A DNA stretch of 64,000 bases. It comes from Halorussus halophilus. GTDB lineage: Archaea > Halobacteriota > Halobacteria > Halobacteriales > Haladaptataceae. Below are positions 41,684 through 50,112 of this stretch, one piece after another. The stretch covers positions 682,001 to 746,000 of the forward strand of contig NZ_CP044523.1 in the NCBI RefSeq assembly GCF_008831545.1. The letters run 5' to 3'. The position numbers and the translations under genes were made by a program. The notes beneath the pieces were generated by a model that saw nothing but the letters and a program-made list of their open reading frames with translations, did not search any database and had not been told where the DNA came from. Every line of letters starts with the position of its first letter. The first letter of the stretch is position 1.

Positions 41684-42079
41684 TTACGGCATATACACCC
41701 GGCCGCGGAAGATGGCGATTCGCTCGTAGGCTTCGTCGGTGATAGTCACGTCGTAGCTTGCAGTGGCTCTGCTCTCGTGCAGTCGCTCGGCGTCCGCAGT
41801 CAGCGTCTCGCCGACTTCCACGGCGTCGAGGTACGACATGTTCGTCTCCAGAGCGAGCGCGGTGTCGCCCTCTGCGTTGGAAGCCGCCGCAAAAGCGGCA
41901 TCCGCCAGCGAGTAGACCGCGCCGCCGTGGGGCGTCCCGTGGAAGTTCAACAGGTCGTCAGTGATGGTGAGTTCCGTCGTCGCCACACCAGGGCCGAGGG
42001 CTACCAACTCGACGCCGAGCGTCTCGCAGAACGGGTCCGACTCGATTCGCTCGCGCTGTTCGTCGGAGATTTCGGGCAT
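41684..42079 (-). CDS. paaI: PaaI-family hotdog thioesterase
   Basis: A 131-residue hotdog-fold protein. LLNFHGTPHGGAVYSLADAA is the family's active-site segment with the catalytic Asp and Gly-rich turn, and NMSYLDAVEVGETLTADA follows. It hydrolyses an aryl- or acyl-CoA to free acid and CoA. It is divergent from the hydroxyacyl-CoA dehydrogenase gene. Its TATA box (TTTATAAA, 42103-42110) lies about 28 bp before the ATG, predicting a leaderless mRNA. Confidence 0.88.
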   Translation of the reverse strand: MPEISDEQRERIESDPFCETLGVELVALGPGVATTELTITDDLLNFHGTPHGGAVYSLADAAFAAASNAEGDTALALETNMSYLDAVEVGETLTADAERLHESRATASYDVTITDEAYERIAIFRGRVYMP

Positions 42080-42241
42080 AGGCGTGGTTGGTGGTGTGTT
42101 CGTTTATAAATGTGCGTTCCACCCGGAGGGTTCTGATTTGAGTTGTATCGCCAAACGAGTGAGCGTCAGCGAACGAGTCGGTTGGGAGGGAGTGGCTTTC
42201 GCAGTGGCGGTGCGGAGGTCGTACTAGCACACAGCAGACGC

Positions 42242-42288
42242 GAGAAATCTGGCCGCTGGGCGGCCAGATTTCTCTGCGTCCCTTTTTT
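42242..42288 (+). terminator. Perfect 13-bp hairpin plus T-run
   Basis: GAGAAATCTGGCC (42242-42254) pairs exactly with GGCCAGATTTCTC (42262-42274), loop 7; 8 bases on is a run of six T. It looks like a terminator, yet it lies between divergent gene starts, so it may end a small plus-strand RNA from about 42120. Confidence 0.55.
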
Positions 42289-42310
42289 GATCCACATTTT
42301 TTGCGCGAGT

Positions 42311-42342
42311 GGTGGTCAGCGCGCTCTGCGCGCTGAGCCACC
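42311..42342 (+). repeat. Hairpin between divergent genes
   Basis: GGTGG-TCAGCGCG and CGCGCTGA-G-CCACC pair around a 5-base loop, with one bulge. Directly upstream of the dehydrogenase TATA box. Confidence 0.5.
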
Positions 42343-42399
42343 CGAGCGGAAAAAGGTGGTGTATAAACGTTTAACCTTCCTCCGGACGCGAATTTTGCC

Positions 42400-43287
42400 A
42401 TGAACGTCGGCGTACTCGGAGCCGGAACGATGGGGCACGGTATCGCACAGGTCACCGCGATGGCGGGCCACGACGTAACGATTCGAGACATCGAGACGGA
42501 GTTCGTGGAGAACGGTATCGACGCAATCGAGGAGAACTTGCAGGGTGGCGTCGAGCGCGACAAGGTGACGCCAGCGGAGAAAGCGGCCACGCTCGAACAC
42601 ATCTCGGGAACGACAGACCTCCAAGAAGCCGTCGAAGACGCAGACCTCGTGGTCGAGGCTGTCCCCGAAGAGATGGACCTCAAAAAGCAGACCTTCGAAG
42701 ACGTGGCCGAACACGCCCCCGAGGACGCGGTTATCGCGTCGAACACCTCCTCGATGTCGGTGACGGAAATCGTGAGCACGCTCGACAATCCCGAACGCGG
42801 CATCGGTCTCCACTTCTTCAACCCGGTCCACATCATGGCGCTCGTGGAAGTCGTCGTGGGCGAACAGACCAGCGACGAGACTGTCGAGTTCGCCACTAAC
42901 TTCGTGGAGGACATCGGCAAGACTGCCGTCGAGGTACAGGACGCGCCGGGGTTCGCGTCCTCCCGACTCGGCGTCTCACTGGGCGTCGAAGCCGTCCGGA
43001 TGGTCCAAGAGGGCGTCGCCAGTCCGAGCGACATCGACGACGCGATGGAACTGGGTTACAACCACCCGATGGGTCCCATCGAACTCGGCGACGTGGTCGG
43101 ACTCGACGTGCGACTCGACATTCTCGAACATCTCCGCGAGGAGTTGGGCGAGCGGTTCCGCCCGCCACAGATTCTCCGCCGCAAGGTCCGCGCTGGCAAA
43201 CTCGGCAAGAAGACCGGTGAAGGCTTCTACGTCTGGGAAGACGGCGAAATCGTGGGGACGAGCGGCGACTGGGGTGACGAGCAATGA
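42400..43287 (+). CDS. 3-hydroxyacyl-CoA dehydrogenase
   Basis: A 295-residue NAD-dependent enzyme. Rossmann start MNVGVLGAGTMGHGIAQVTA, VVEAVPEEMDLKKQ, SNTSSMSVTEIV, then the catalytic His-Glu pair in GLHFFNPVHIMALVEVV and the C-terminal helical domain (GYNHPMGPIELGDVVGLDV). It oxidises 3-hydroxyacyl-CoA to 3-ketoacyl-CoA in beta-oxidation. The stop overlaps the start of the enoyl-CoA hydratase gene (ATGA), so the two consecutive steps are co-translated. Confidence 0.93.
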   Translation: MNVGVLGAGTMGHGIAQVTAMAGHDVTIRDIETEFVENGIDAIEENLQGGVERDKVTPAEKAATLEHISGTTDLQEAVEDADLVVEAVPEEMDLKKQTFEDVAEHAPEDAVIASNTSSMSVTEIVSTLDNPERGIGLHFFNPVHIMALVEVVVGEQTSDETVEFATNFVEDIGKTAVEVQDAPGFASSRLGVSLGVEAVRMVQEGVASPSDIDDAMELGYNHPMGPIELGDVVGLDVRLDILEHLREELGERFRPPQILRRKVRAGKLGKKTGEGFYVWEDGEIVGTSGDWGDEQ

Positions 43288-44126
43288 GCGATTCTGACGA
43301 AGCATCCGATTCCATCGGAAGCCCCGAAGCAGTCGGCGCAGAGTGCGAGACGGTGAACGTCGCAGTCGGCGACCAAGTCGAAGGCGTCGCCACCGTCACG
43401 CTCTCTCGACCAGATGCACGAAACGCGCTGAACGCACAGGTTCGCGCCGAGTTGAAGGATGTACTCGATGCAATCGAAGCCAGCGACGTGCGGGTCGTCG
43501 TCCTCACTGGCTCTGAGGAGTCCGGCGCGTTCGTCGCCGGAGCAGACGTGAACGAACTGCGCGAGCGCGGGCCATTCGAACAGCGCGAGGCCAGCAAGCG
43601 CCCCCGCGTCTACGAGTACGTGGACGACCTGAAACAGCCCGTGATTGGGGCAATCAACGGCCACGCCTTGGGTGGCGGTTGTGAACTCGCACAGGCCTGT
43701 GACACCCGTATCGCCCGTGAGGGTGCCAAGCTTGGCCAGCCAGAAATCAACCTGGGCATCATGCCCGGCGGCGGCGGCACCCAGCGACTCCCGCGACTGG
43801 TCGGCGAGGGCCAAGCGATGCGGTTGATTCTCTCGGGCGAAATCATCGACGCCGATGAAGCCCACGAAATCGGCCTCGTGGACGAGGTACTCGGCGAGGA
43901 CGACTTCGAAGAGCGGGTCTACGAACTCGCGGGTCGAATGGCAGAGAAGAGTCCGCTGGCGCTCGAATTTGCGAAGAAAGCCGTCAAGGCGTCCAGTCGG
44001 ATGGACTTAGAACAGGGCATCGAACACGAGGCCGAACTGTTCGCCCAACTGTTCGCCTCCGAAGACAAGAACGAAGGCATCGACGCCTTCTTCGAGGACC
44101 GCGAACCGGAGTGGCAGGGGCAGTAG
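43284..44126 (+). CDS. Enoyl-CoA hydratase/isomerase
   Basis: A 280-residue crotonase-fold protein: GVATVTLSRPDARNALN, FVAGADVNELRERG, the oxyanion-hole Gly in NGHALGGGCELAQACD, then GQPEINLGIMPGGGGTQRL with the catalytic-type Glu, and SPLALEFAKKAVK. An N-terminal acidic extension (about 20 residues) is unusual but typical of haloarchaea. It hydrates trans-2-enoyl-CoA, the step before the dehydrogenase encoded just upstream. Confidence 0.92.
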   Translation: MSDSDEASDSIGSPEAVGAECETVNVAVGDQVEGVATVTLSRPDARNALNAQVRAELKDVLDAIEASDVRVVVLTGSEESGAFVAGADVNELRERGPFEQREASKRPRVYEYVDDLKQPVIGAINGHALGGGCELAQACDTRIAREGAKLGQPEINLGIMPGGGGTQRLPRLVGEGQAMRLILSGEIIDADEAHEIGLVDEVLGEDDFEERVYELAGRMAEKSPLALEFAKKAVKASSRMDLEQGIEHEAELFAQLFASEDKNEGIDAFFEDREPEWQGQ

Positions 44127-44864
44127 TCAGCGCATCAACTCGCCGCCGTTGACGTTCAGCGTCTCGCCCGTGACGAAGCCAGCGTCTCGGAGGTAGGCAG
44201 CGGCGTTCGCGATGTCCGCCGGTTGGCCGAACGCTTCGAGCGGAATGGCTTCCATCTCTTCTTCCTTTTCCTCCGCAGAACGGTCGGCGGTCATATCGGT
44301 CTCGACGTGACCCGGTGCGATGGCGTTCACTCGTATCTTCGGGGCGAAGTCCTTCGCGTGGCTCTTCGTGAGTCCTAACAGTCCGGCTTTCGAGGCGGCG
44401 TAGTGACACTCGATGGGAGCGCCGGTGTAGGCCAGAATCGAGGAGACGTTCGTCACCGAGGGCGTCGGCGAAATCTCTGACTCGCGGAGTTCCCCTAGCG
44501 CGGCCTTCGTGACGTTGAATGCGCCGTTGACGTTCGTGTCCATCACCCGGTCGAAGTCCGCCGGTGAGAGGTCCTCAGTGAAGACGTGCTGGTCGATGCC
44601 CGCATTGTTGACGACGTGGTCGAGACACCCGAACGCCTCCACAGTCGCATCCACGAGTTCTTCTGCCTCTTCGGCGTCGCTCACGTCTGCCCGAACTGCG
44701 ACCGCCTCGCTGTCGGTTCGGGTGCCGATGTCGTCGGCGACGGTGCGCGCCTGTTGAGCGCTCTGGACGTAGTTGACCGCGACGTCGAACCCGTCGTGTG
44801 CGAATCGCTCGGCGATTGCGCGACCGATACCTCTCGAGGCCCCGGTGACGAGTGCCGCTGGCAT
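44127..44864 (-). CDS. SDR-family oxidoreductase (3-ketoacyl reductase-like)
   Basis: ATG 44864 (MPAALVTGASRGIGRAIAER), 245 residues. TGASRGIG cofactor motif, VNNAGID (NNAG), Ser in SVTNVSSILAY, and YxxxK as YAASKAG with Tyr/Lys, ending FVTGETLNVNGGELMR. It fits FabG/PhaB-type 3-ketoacyl reductases using NAD(P)H. The gene ends immediately after the enoyl-CoA hydratase (convergent). Function in fatty-acid or PHA metabolism is suggested by context only. Confidence 0.9.
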   Translation of the reverse strand: MPAALVTGASRGIGRAIAERFAHDGFDVAVNYVQSAQQARTVADDIGTRTDSEAVAVRADVSDAEEAEELVDATVEAFGCLDHVVNNAGIDQHVFTEDLSPADFDRVMDTNVNGAFNVTKAALGELRESEISPTPSVTNVSSILAYTGAPIECHYAASKAGLLGLTKSHAKDFAPKIRVNAIAPGHVETDMTADRSAEEKEEEMEAIPLEAFGQPADIANAAAYLRDAGFVTGETLNVNGGELMR

Positions 44865-44904
44865 GCTCCCGATTCGGTCTGGAGTCGCTTGGTAGTTGTC
44901 CCGG

Positions 44905-45696
44905 TCAGTTCGACTCGTCCGGTCGCGTCGCGTCCGACCGGTAGTACCCGTACACTTCGCGTCCCCAGTCGAGTGCCTCCGGCGTCTCGTTGCTGATGAT
45001 GCCCCGAAGTTCGCCGCCTTCAGCGTAGACGATGACCGCGACGCCGGTTCGTTCTCCTTCGGAGACGACCAGTCCAAATGGCAACTCCGCGTCCGTTATC
45101 GTGGCCGTGAATCTCCCAGTCGCGGCCGCCTCTTCGAGCATCTCACCGTAGTCGGTACCGAGGTATTCGATAACTGGCGGTTCGAAGACGAACTCGGCAG
45201 TCAGGTTCTCATCGACGATTTGTTCGTAAAAGAGTTCGACGTACGCCGGGAGCGCGACCGGAGCGAGTGCGACTACCTGTTCGGCCCCCTCGACGAGTTC
45301 CGTCACGCGCTGGACTGGGCGGTTCGGCGCGTGACGCTCGGGAAGCACGATATCGCTCTTGTTGAGTAAATCTGGCGTTATCGGCGCGTCGGCGGGGAGT
45401 TCCGAGAGGAGATGAGCGTGCCGGCGAACTTCGTCTGCGACAGATGCGAACGACTGATACCGTTCGTATAGTAGTCGGCCAAGTAGCGTGAGTTGAACGC
45501 CGTCTTCGATTTCTTCCGCCAGATGGTGAGCCTCCAGTTCACGCACCGCTTTGTACACCGTCGAGCGCGAGAATCCGAGTTAGTCTCGGAGGTCACGCTT
45601 GCTCGTCGGTCCCGCAGAAAGCCGGTCGAGAAATGGCGCGCGCTTTACGACGGTCTTAATGAGTTCCCGACTCTCTCGCTCGGACTCGTCGCTCAT
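44905..45696 (-). pseudogene. FilR1-type regulator with in-frame stop
   Basis: The reading frame from ATG 45696 gives MSDESERESRELIKTVVKRA and then TSKRDLRD, a stop (TAA at 45582-45580), and continues LGFSRSTVYKAVRELEAHHL and 200 more residues to 44905. In this family the text normally reads TSKRDLRDELGFSRSTVYKA, so a Glu codon has become TAA inside the recognition part of the winged helix. The rest (LFYEQIVDENLTAEFVFEPP...DYGEMLEEAAATGRF) is a FilR1/DUF1724 ligand domain, intact. A GTG at 45558 could start a shortened protein missing the first HTH helices. Probably inactive; a sequencing error is the alternative. Confidence 0.75.
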
Positions 45697-45918
45697 ACTA
45701 CGCCCCCTTCTAGATGTCCCACGTTCTGTGGCAACATTCGACACACAACACCGTATTCGTTTCGGCCTGACTTGTTCACCTCGTGATGTTTCGACTGTCG
45801 AAACGAGTTGGATTCACTCGAACGGTCGCCACGAACCGAAACACGTCCGGGAGGATACAATAAGGTGCCACCAGTTCTAGGCCGAACGTGAAGCGTTCCA
45901 CTGGGACGTGAGGCAACT

Positions 45919-46272
45919 ATGTTAGGAAATCGAGACGGGGGAGAACTGTCGGGTTCGTCCGTGCCGAGAGCGGCCAAGCGAGACGCCATCCGGAGTTCGT
46001 TGTCGTCCGCGATGGAGAACTCGATTCGGCGACACGTACTGCAGTATCTAGACGAGACGGACGGGAGCGTCGAACTTGCAACACTCGCGGCCGCCGTTGC
46101 GGAGTCGGCAGACGGACGAAACCGTGACCGCATTGCCCTCGAACTGCATCACAACCATCTCCCGAAACTCGCAGACACTGGATTCGTCGAGTACGACCAC
46201 CGAGCGAACGTCGTCGTCGGGACGCTCCCCGCGTGGACAGAGTCGTACCTCAACTCCCCCACGGACTGCTGA
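45919..46272 (+). CDS. DUF7344 winged-helix protein
   Basis: A 117-residue protein: an N-terminal polar part, then a DUF7344 domain (about 32-112; SIRRHVLQYLDETDG, DRIALELHHNHLPKLADTGF, VEYDHRANVVVGTLP). It is a stand-alone version of the domain seen at 30162-30755. It probably binds DNA. Transcribed toward the DUF2391 gene. Confidence 0.8.
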   Translation: MLGNRDGGELSGSSVPRAAKRDAIRSSLSSAMENSIRRHVLQYLDETDGSVELATLAAAVAESADGRNRDRIALELHHNHLPKLADTGFVEYDHRANVVVGTLPAWTESYLNSPTDC

Positions 46273-46325
46273 GCGCGTTCGTACTGTCACGACCCTTTAT
46301 CCTCGGTGCGCGGTATCTCGTGGAC

Positions 46326-46931
46326 ATGAACCACCGCGAGGAGTCGGAGGCACACGAGAGCGAGTCTGACTCCGACATGGCCCGACCACCGGAGAACCCG
46401 GACATGACCGATCTGTTGGGGGAACTCGAAACGCTCGAAGAGACGGTAGACGACCCCGATGAACGCCAACAAGTTCGGGAGACGATGCGCGTCGCGCGTC
46501 GGGTTCGCCCCGGCGCGTTCGGCCGGGTCATCCGCGGATTCGACCGTCACGACGCCGCCGAAGCATTCGTCGGGAGCGTCCTCGTCGGCGTCCCGATGGC
46601 CGTCGAGGAAGGGACGCTCGAATCCGGTGCGTTCGTCGCCGCACACCCCTTCGCACTCGTCGGTACACTCCTTGCGACCCTCGGACTCGTCGTCGGTGTG
46701 CTGTACGTCGCAGAGATTCAACAGGTCGAAATCTACAAGCCACTGTTCGGCGTCGTCCCGCGCCGCCTTCTCGGAGTGCTCACCATCTCCTACGTCGCCG
46801 CCGTCGTGATGCTAACCACGTGGGGGCGCGTCGATTGGACCGACCCGTGGCTCGCGATTTGTCAGACGACGGTCGCGTTCGCGCCGATGGCGCTCGGTGC
46901 GGCACTGGGCGATATTTTGCCTGGCTCGTGA
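46326..46931 (+). CDS. DUF2391 family membrane protein
   Basis: ATG 46326 (MNHREESEAHESESDSDM), 201 residues; the longer frame overlaps the previous gene. An acidic N-terminus and a helical region (LLGELETLEETVDDPDERQQ) precede four to five membrane helices: EAFVGSVLVGVPMAVEEG, FALVGTLLATLGLVVGVLYV, VLTISYVAAVVMLTTWG, AICQTTVAFAPMALGAAL. The family has no known function. Confidence 0.8.
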   Translation: MNHREESEAHESESDSDMARPPENPDMTDLLGELETLEETVDDPDERQQVRETMRVARRVRPGAFGRVIRGFDRHDAAEAFVGSVLVGVPMAVEEGTLESGAFVAAHPFALVGTLLATLGLVVGVLYVAEIQQVEIYKPLFGVVPRRLLGVLTISYVAAVVMLTTWGRVDWTDPWLAICQTTVAFAPMALGAALGDILPGS

Positions 46932-47015
46932 CAATAATGTGATTGGAACTGGCACAAAGTATATCAATGCACTTCGTGTACTGTTAGCTGTTCACACGGT
47001 ATTCCGGTGAGACGT

Positions 47016-47171
47016 ATGCAAGAATGTCCACACTGCGGCTCGGAACTGAGTCGGCGGACCAGCTCTCAAACGCTTCGAAACGGCGACCCTCTCGGCGGGA
47101 AATCTCCCGGTTCGGAACTCGTGTCTTGCCCGGACTGCGACGGCGTAATCGACGGGTTCTCCGCACACTAA
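47016..47171 (+). CDS. Small zinc-ribbon protein (51 aa)
   Basis: ATG 47016, TAA 47169-47171. MQECPHCGSELSRR, a Ser/Gly loop and LVSCPDCDGVIDGFSAH give two CPxC pairs about 34 residues apart, the layout of small haloarchaeal HVO_2753-type zinc-finger proteins. Such proteins are conserved and can affect motility or biofilm in Haloferax, but the assignment here rests only on Cys spacing. Confidence 0.65.
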   Translation: MQECPHCGSELSRRTSSQTLRNGDPLGGKSPGSELVSCPDCDGVIDGFSAH

Positions 47172-47219
47172 TCGCCGACTCTACGGTCCCCGTTTTTTGC
47201 AGCAGAAACCAGTAGTCGC

Positions 47220-47648
47220 TCAGCGTAGGCGTTCCAGCGTCTCGCGAGCGTTCTCCACCGCGGCTTCCTTCTTCGCGGGGTAGGCCTCGACTTTCGCCCG
47301 GAAGGTGATACCGTCGCCCAACGCGACGTCGCCACGGTACGCCGCCTGTTTGTCGAGTCGCAGGAAAAAGGAGCAGTTGTCGTCTACGCGGTTGCCGAGT
47401 TCGTCGAGGACGCTCTCGATGTTCGGCAGGTCGGCGAGTTTCGAGAGGACGTGGCGCATCTCGTCGGCGCGCTCTAAGCGCGCGGAGAAGACGACGATTC
47501 GGTCGCCGTGGTGTCCTTTGCTCTCGGCGCGCTCGACCTCGAACTCCTCGGGCAGGAACGTCCGAATCGCCTGCTCGACGCGCTTGTCGTCTTCCGTCGC
47601 GTAGCAGAACGTCCGCAGATCGACGTAGTGAAACGGAACTTCGGCCAT
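47220..47648 (-). CDS. RNA-binding protein, exosome-associated type (COG1325)
   Basis: A 142-residue protein: MAEVPFHYVDLRTFCYATED, VEQAIRTFLPEEFEVERAES, KGHHGDRIVVFSARLERAD and FFLRLDKQAAYRGDVAL. This is the archaeal family of two-layer alpha/beta RNA-binding proteins (PF01877/COG1325) often encoded near exosome or RNase P genes. A role in RNA processing is inferred. Confidence 0.8.
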   Translation of the reverse strand: MAEVPFHYVDLRTFCYATEDDKRVEQAIRTFLPEEFEVERAESKGHHGDRIVVFSARLERADEMRHVLSKLADLPNIESVLDELGNRVDDNCSFFLRLDKQAAYRGDVALGDGITFRAKVEAYPAKKEAAVENARETLERLR

Positions 47649-47730
47649 TACGCGAGCGTAGGACGCCCACCCTGAAAAAGTCGTTCTGTTCTCCGCTGTC
47701 GGGTCAGACTGCGACGACGGTTCGTCTTCC

Positions 47731-48351
47731 TCAAACGGAGACGGCCTTCTTCTGCGAGAGCGACGGCGGCACCGTCACTTGGTAGACCGTCACTGCGCCG
47801 TACTGCGTCGTTATCTTCACCGAAGCTGTCTCGCCCTCTTGGAGTCCTTTCCCGTCGTCGTCGTAGTGAGCCGTGTTGATGGAGAGACGGAATCGGTCGT
47901 CTTGACTGGCCAGCACGGGCACGCTGTTTCCGGGGTCGCGAATCGGGCTGATTTCGAACTGGTCTGCGTTCGGGTCGATGAGGTACTTCTCGTCCACGAT
48001 GGTCGCGTTGCTCCCGACGAGCGTCGTCGCCGTATCCGGTCCAATCCACTCGACCGTGGCCGTCGAGAGGTTGATGTCGTCGGCCCCGGCACCGCGCATG
48101 ACGGTGAGGTTCACGAACTCGACGCGCTCGTTTGCGACGTTACCGTACGCGCTCGTGACGACGACGCGGTTGCTCACCTGCGCGCTGGCTTCTTGGCCGG
48201 TCTGTTCGGACTTCGTTTGGAGGAATCCCGCCGTATTGATGAGGACGCCTGCGGCGATTGCGGCGACCAGCACCATCGCGATGAACACGATGAGCGTGCC
48301 GATACCCACCTGACCACGGTCGGTCAGTCGGGAACGAATCGTCTCCCTCAT
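47731..48351 (-). CDS. Archaellin (flagellin) family protein
   Basis: A 206-residue archaellin-like protein. The class III signal is [20 protein letters not shown], with processing expected after the Gly of RGQ|VGIGTL-type sites by PibD. The hydrophobic N-terminal helix continues to about 60, then a beta-rich outer domain with several sequons (NLT, NAT). The C-terminus ([16 protein letters not shown]) is typical. No other archaellum genes are near, so it is either a satellite archaellin or an archaellin-like pilin. The normal archaellin partner cluster lies elsewhere. Confidence 0.9.
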   Translation of the reverse strand: MRETIRSRLTDRGQVGIGTLIVFIAMVLVAAIAAGVLINTAGFLQTKSEQTGQEASAQVSNRVVVTSAYGNVANERVEFVNLTVMRGAGADDINLSTATVEWIGPDTATTLVGSNATIVDEKYLIDPNADQFEISPIRDPGNSVPVLASQDDRFRLSINTAHYDDDGKGLQEGETASVKITTQYGAVTVYQVTVPPSLSQKKAVSV

Positions 48352-48435
48352 TATTTCTGTTCGACGTATCGAAGTTCAGATACAAATAACTACGCATCGA
48401 CGGGTGGCCGACGACGATAAATCGCAGAAGGGACG

Positions 48436-48624
48436 TTACTCTTCGTCTTCGACGGCTTCCAGCGAGTCCTCGGGGACGCCGGTCTGCTGGCCGTCCTCGA
48501 AGCTGATGGTGTACGTGCTGTCGCCGAACATCGTGTCCATGACCTGCGTAATCGTCCCCTCTTGGCCGTCGTAGTCGCTGTGCTCGTCGTGCAGAATGAC
48601 GGTGTCGTCTTCCTCGAAACTCAT
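48436..48624 (-). CDS. Small KOW-like protein (62 aa)
   Basis: A 62-residue acidic protein: MSFEEDDTVILHDEHSDYDG, QEGTITQVMDT and TYTISFEDGQQTGVPEDSLE. The strand pattern with D(Y)DGQEGTI resembles KOW/DUF1918-like small beta-barrels. Start is at 48624. Possibly RNA- or ribosome-associated; not shown. Confidence 0.65.
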   Translation of the reverse strand: MSFEEDDTVILHDEHSDYDGQEGTITQVMDTMFGDSTYTISFEDGQQTGVPEDSLEAVEDEE

Positions 48625-48903
48625 ACGACGACCTACCCCCGCGCGCGGTAAAAACCACCCGGTTCGTCACTCGCGAATAGACTCGTCGCTGGCGAATCGC
48701 AGGACACGTCGCGGTTATCTTGCCACCAGTTGGAATTATGCTATGTTAAATTATGTCAAAAATTAGCACTCCTTCGACCCCCTGTTTTTATTTACGTGGC
48801 CCAATTGGTAACAGTCAGTAGAAACTCGACCGTCTCAGTCACCGTTTGGACACTTCGACCCACCACCGTCGAGTGACCGGCCGTCGAGTACAATTCGCCC
48901 GAA

Positions 48904-49230
48904 ATGATGGAAGATACAATCGCACTCTCCGATCTCGACATCGAGCTCGAACAGGACGCGTCGGCAGGCGTCTACCACGCACAGTACGACTGGACGAGTC
49001 CAGAGCCGCTCAGCACCGTCGTGGTCCGACTCGTCGCCGCGATCACCGACACGGACCCGCTGGAACTGGAACCGCTCCGCGACCGCGTGGACCCCGACGC
49101 GCTGGACGAACTGTTCGCACCGACAGTTGACGGTCGGCCTCGCGCTGTCGGACAGGTTACGTTCCCCCTCGCAGGCCACCAGGTCGTCGTCTCCGGCGAG
49201 GGCGAGATCGAAATTCGTCGGAAAGAGTAG
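48904..49230 (+). CDS. HalOD1 output-domain protein
   Basis: A 108-residue protein (start at Met1 or Met2). HalOD1 signature: PLSTVVVRLVAAITDTDPLE, the helix LEPLRDRVDPDALDELF, and VTFPLAGHQVVVSGEGEIEI. This domain is a haloarchaeal output module, probably protein-binding, in signal transduction. Stand-alone here; partner unknown. The gap 48625-48903 holds A/T-rich TTTTTATTTACGTGG, a likely promoter. Confidence 0.85.
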   Translation: MMEDTIALSDLDIELEQDASAGVYHAQYDWTSPEPLSTVVVRLVAAITDTDPLELEPLRDRVDPDALDELFAPTVDGRPRAVGQVTFPLAGHQVVVSGEGEIEIRRKE

Positions 49231-49235
49231 TTCCT

Positions 49236-50066
49236 TCACTCCGGGCCGCCGTGCGAAACGCCGTCACGAGCGTCTGCTTCCTTCCGTCGGAGTGCGGCCC
49301 GCGCGTTGCTCGCGTCGTAGCCGAAGTACACGTCTTCTGCGTACGCGTCGGCGACCTCGGCGGCGTGGACGAGGTCGTCGAGGTCGATATCGACCGCGTA
49401 CAACTCGATGCTGAACGGCGTGTCCAGCACGTCTTCGAAGCCGCTGGCGATGACTTCGAGCCAGTAGGTCGTGGCGTAGGCCATGTCGTACAACGGGACG
49501 ACGAACTCGTCTACGTACTCCTCTAGGGCCTCTAAGTCGAGTCCGGCGCGCTCGTAGAGGTGCCCGGGATACGGGTCGGGATACAGCGTGAAGTAGGTCT
49601 TGCCGGGAATTCGGTCGGTCGCTTCTGCGACGAACTCCGTGATGACGTTCGCGCGCCACTCCTCACGGTCCTCGAAGTCGCTCTCTTCGAATAATCGGTT
49701 ACACCGCTCGCAGTAGCAGTACTCGGCGCGCGGGAAACCGACGTCGTCCAGTCGCACGTCGGGCGTGACTTCGGCGCAATCTTCGACGATTTCGAGCAGT
49801 CCTGCCCGATAGTCGTCGTGAGTCGGGCAGACGTACGCCCAGTCGAAGTACGGTCGCTCGCGGGTCGCTCGCTCGCCGGACTCGCTGACGGGGACGAGAC
49901 CCGGGGTGTTCTCCGCGGCGGCGTTGTCGCCGAAACAGGAGACCATGCTGACCGCGCCTTCGACCGGCTCTGCGGCGCGGCCGGTTACGTCCTTGACCTC
50001 GTAGAAGCCTACGTCGAACTCCGACCACTCTAACTCGTCGGGGTTGCGCGTGACGACGCCGAACAT
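49236..50066 (-). CDS. Conserved haloarchaeal protein, hydrolase-like appearance
   Basis: I use ATG 50066 (MFGVVTRNPDELEWSEFDVG), 276 residues; an upstream GTG start is possible. No confident family. Visible features: ERPYFDWAYVCPTHDDYRAG, DDVGFPRAEYCYCERCNRLF with a CYCxxC metal-binding-type cluster (near 125), TYFTLYPDPYPGHLYERAGL and FIELYAVDIDLDD-like beta strands. The ordered beta-alpha text and Trp/Tyr-rich loops would suit a TIM-barrel hydrolase, but I do not assign a reaction. Confidence 0.7.
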   Translation of the reverse strand: MFGVVTRNPDELEWSEFDVGFYEVKDVTGRAAEPVEGAVSMVSCFGDNAAAENTPGLVPVSESGERATRERPYFDWAYVCPTHDDYRAGLLEIVEDCAEVTPDVRLDDVGFPRAEYCYCERCNRLFEESDFEDREEWRANVITEFVAEATDRIPGKTYFTLYPDPYPGHLYERAGLDLEALEEYVDEFVVPLYDMAYATTYWLEVIASGFEDVLDTPFSIELYAVDIDLDDLVHAAEVADAYAEDVYFGYDASNARAALRRKEADARDGVSHGGPE

Positions 50067-50112
50067 ATGCGGCCGTTCGGTCGGCACCGGGGTAAGTCGT
50101 TCGTTCGCCTCG

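Larger units (their letters stand above)
42080..42399. promoter_or_regulatory. Divergent promoter region with two strong hairpins
   Basis: TTTATAAA (42103-42110) serves the minus-strand paaI-like gene. TATAAACG (42362-42369) serves the plus-strand dehydrogenase gene. Between them, where no terminator is needed, are a 13-bp perfect hairpin with a T-run (42242-42288) and a second one (42311-42342). No open frame of note. Confidence 0.6.

Noticed and set aside
45378-45596. A separate small gene in another frame covering the regulator's stop
   Set aside because: Its product is Arg-rich and unlike any family, whereas the interrupted frame matches FilR1-type regulators on both sides of the stop. 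A frameshift is also not needed.
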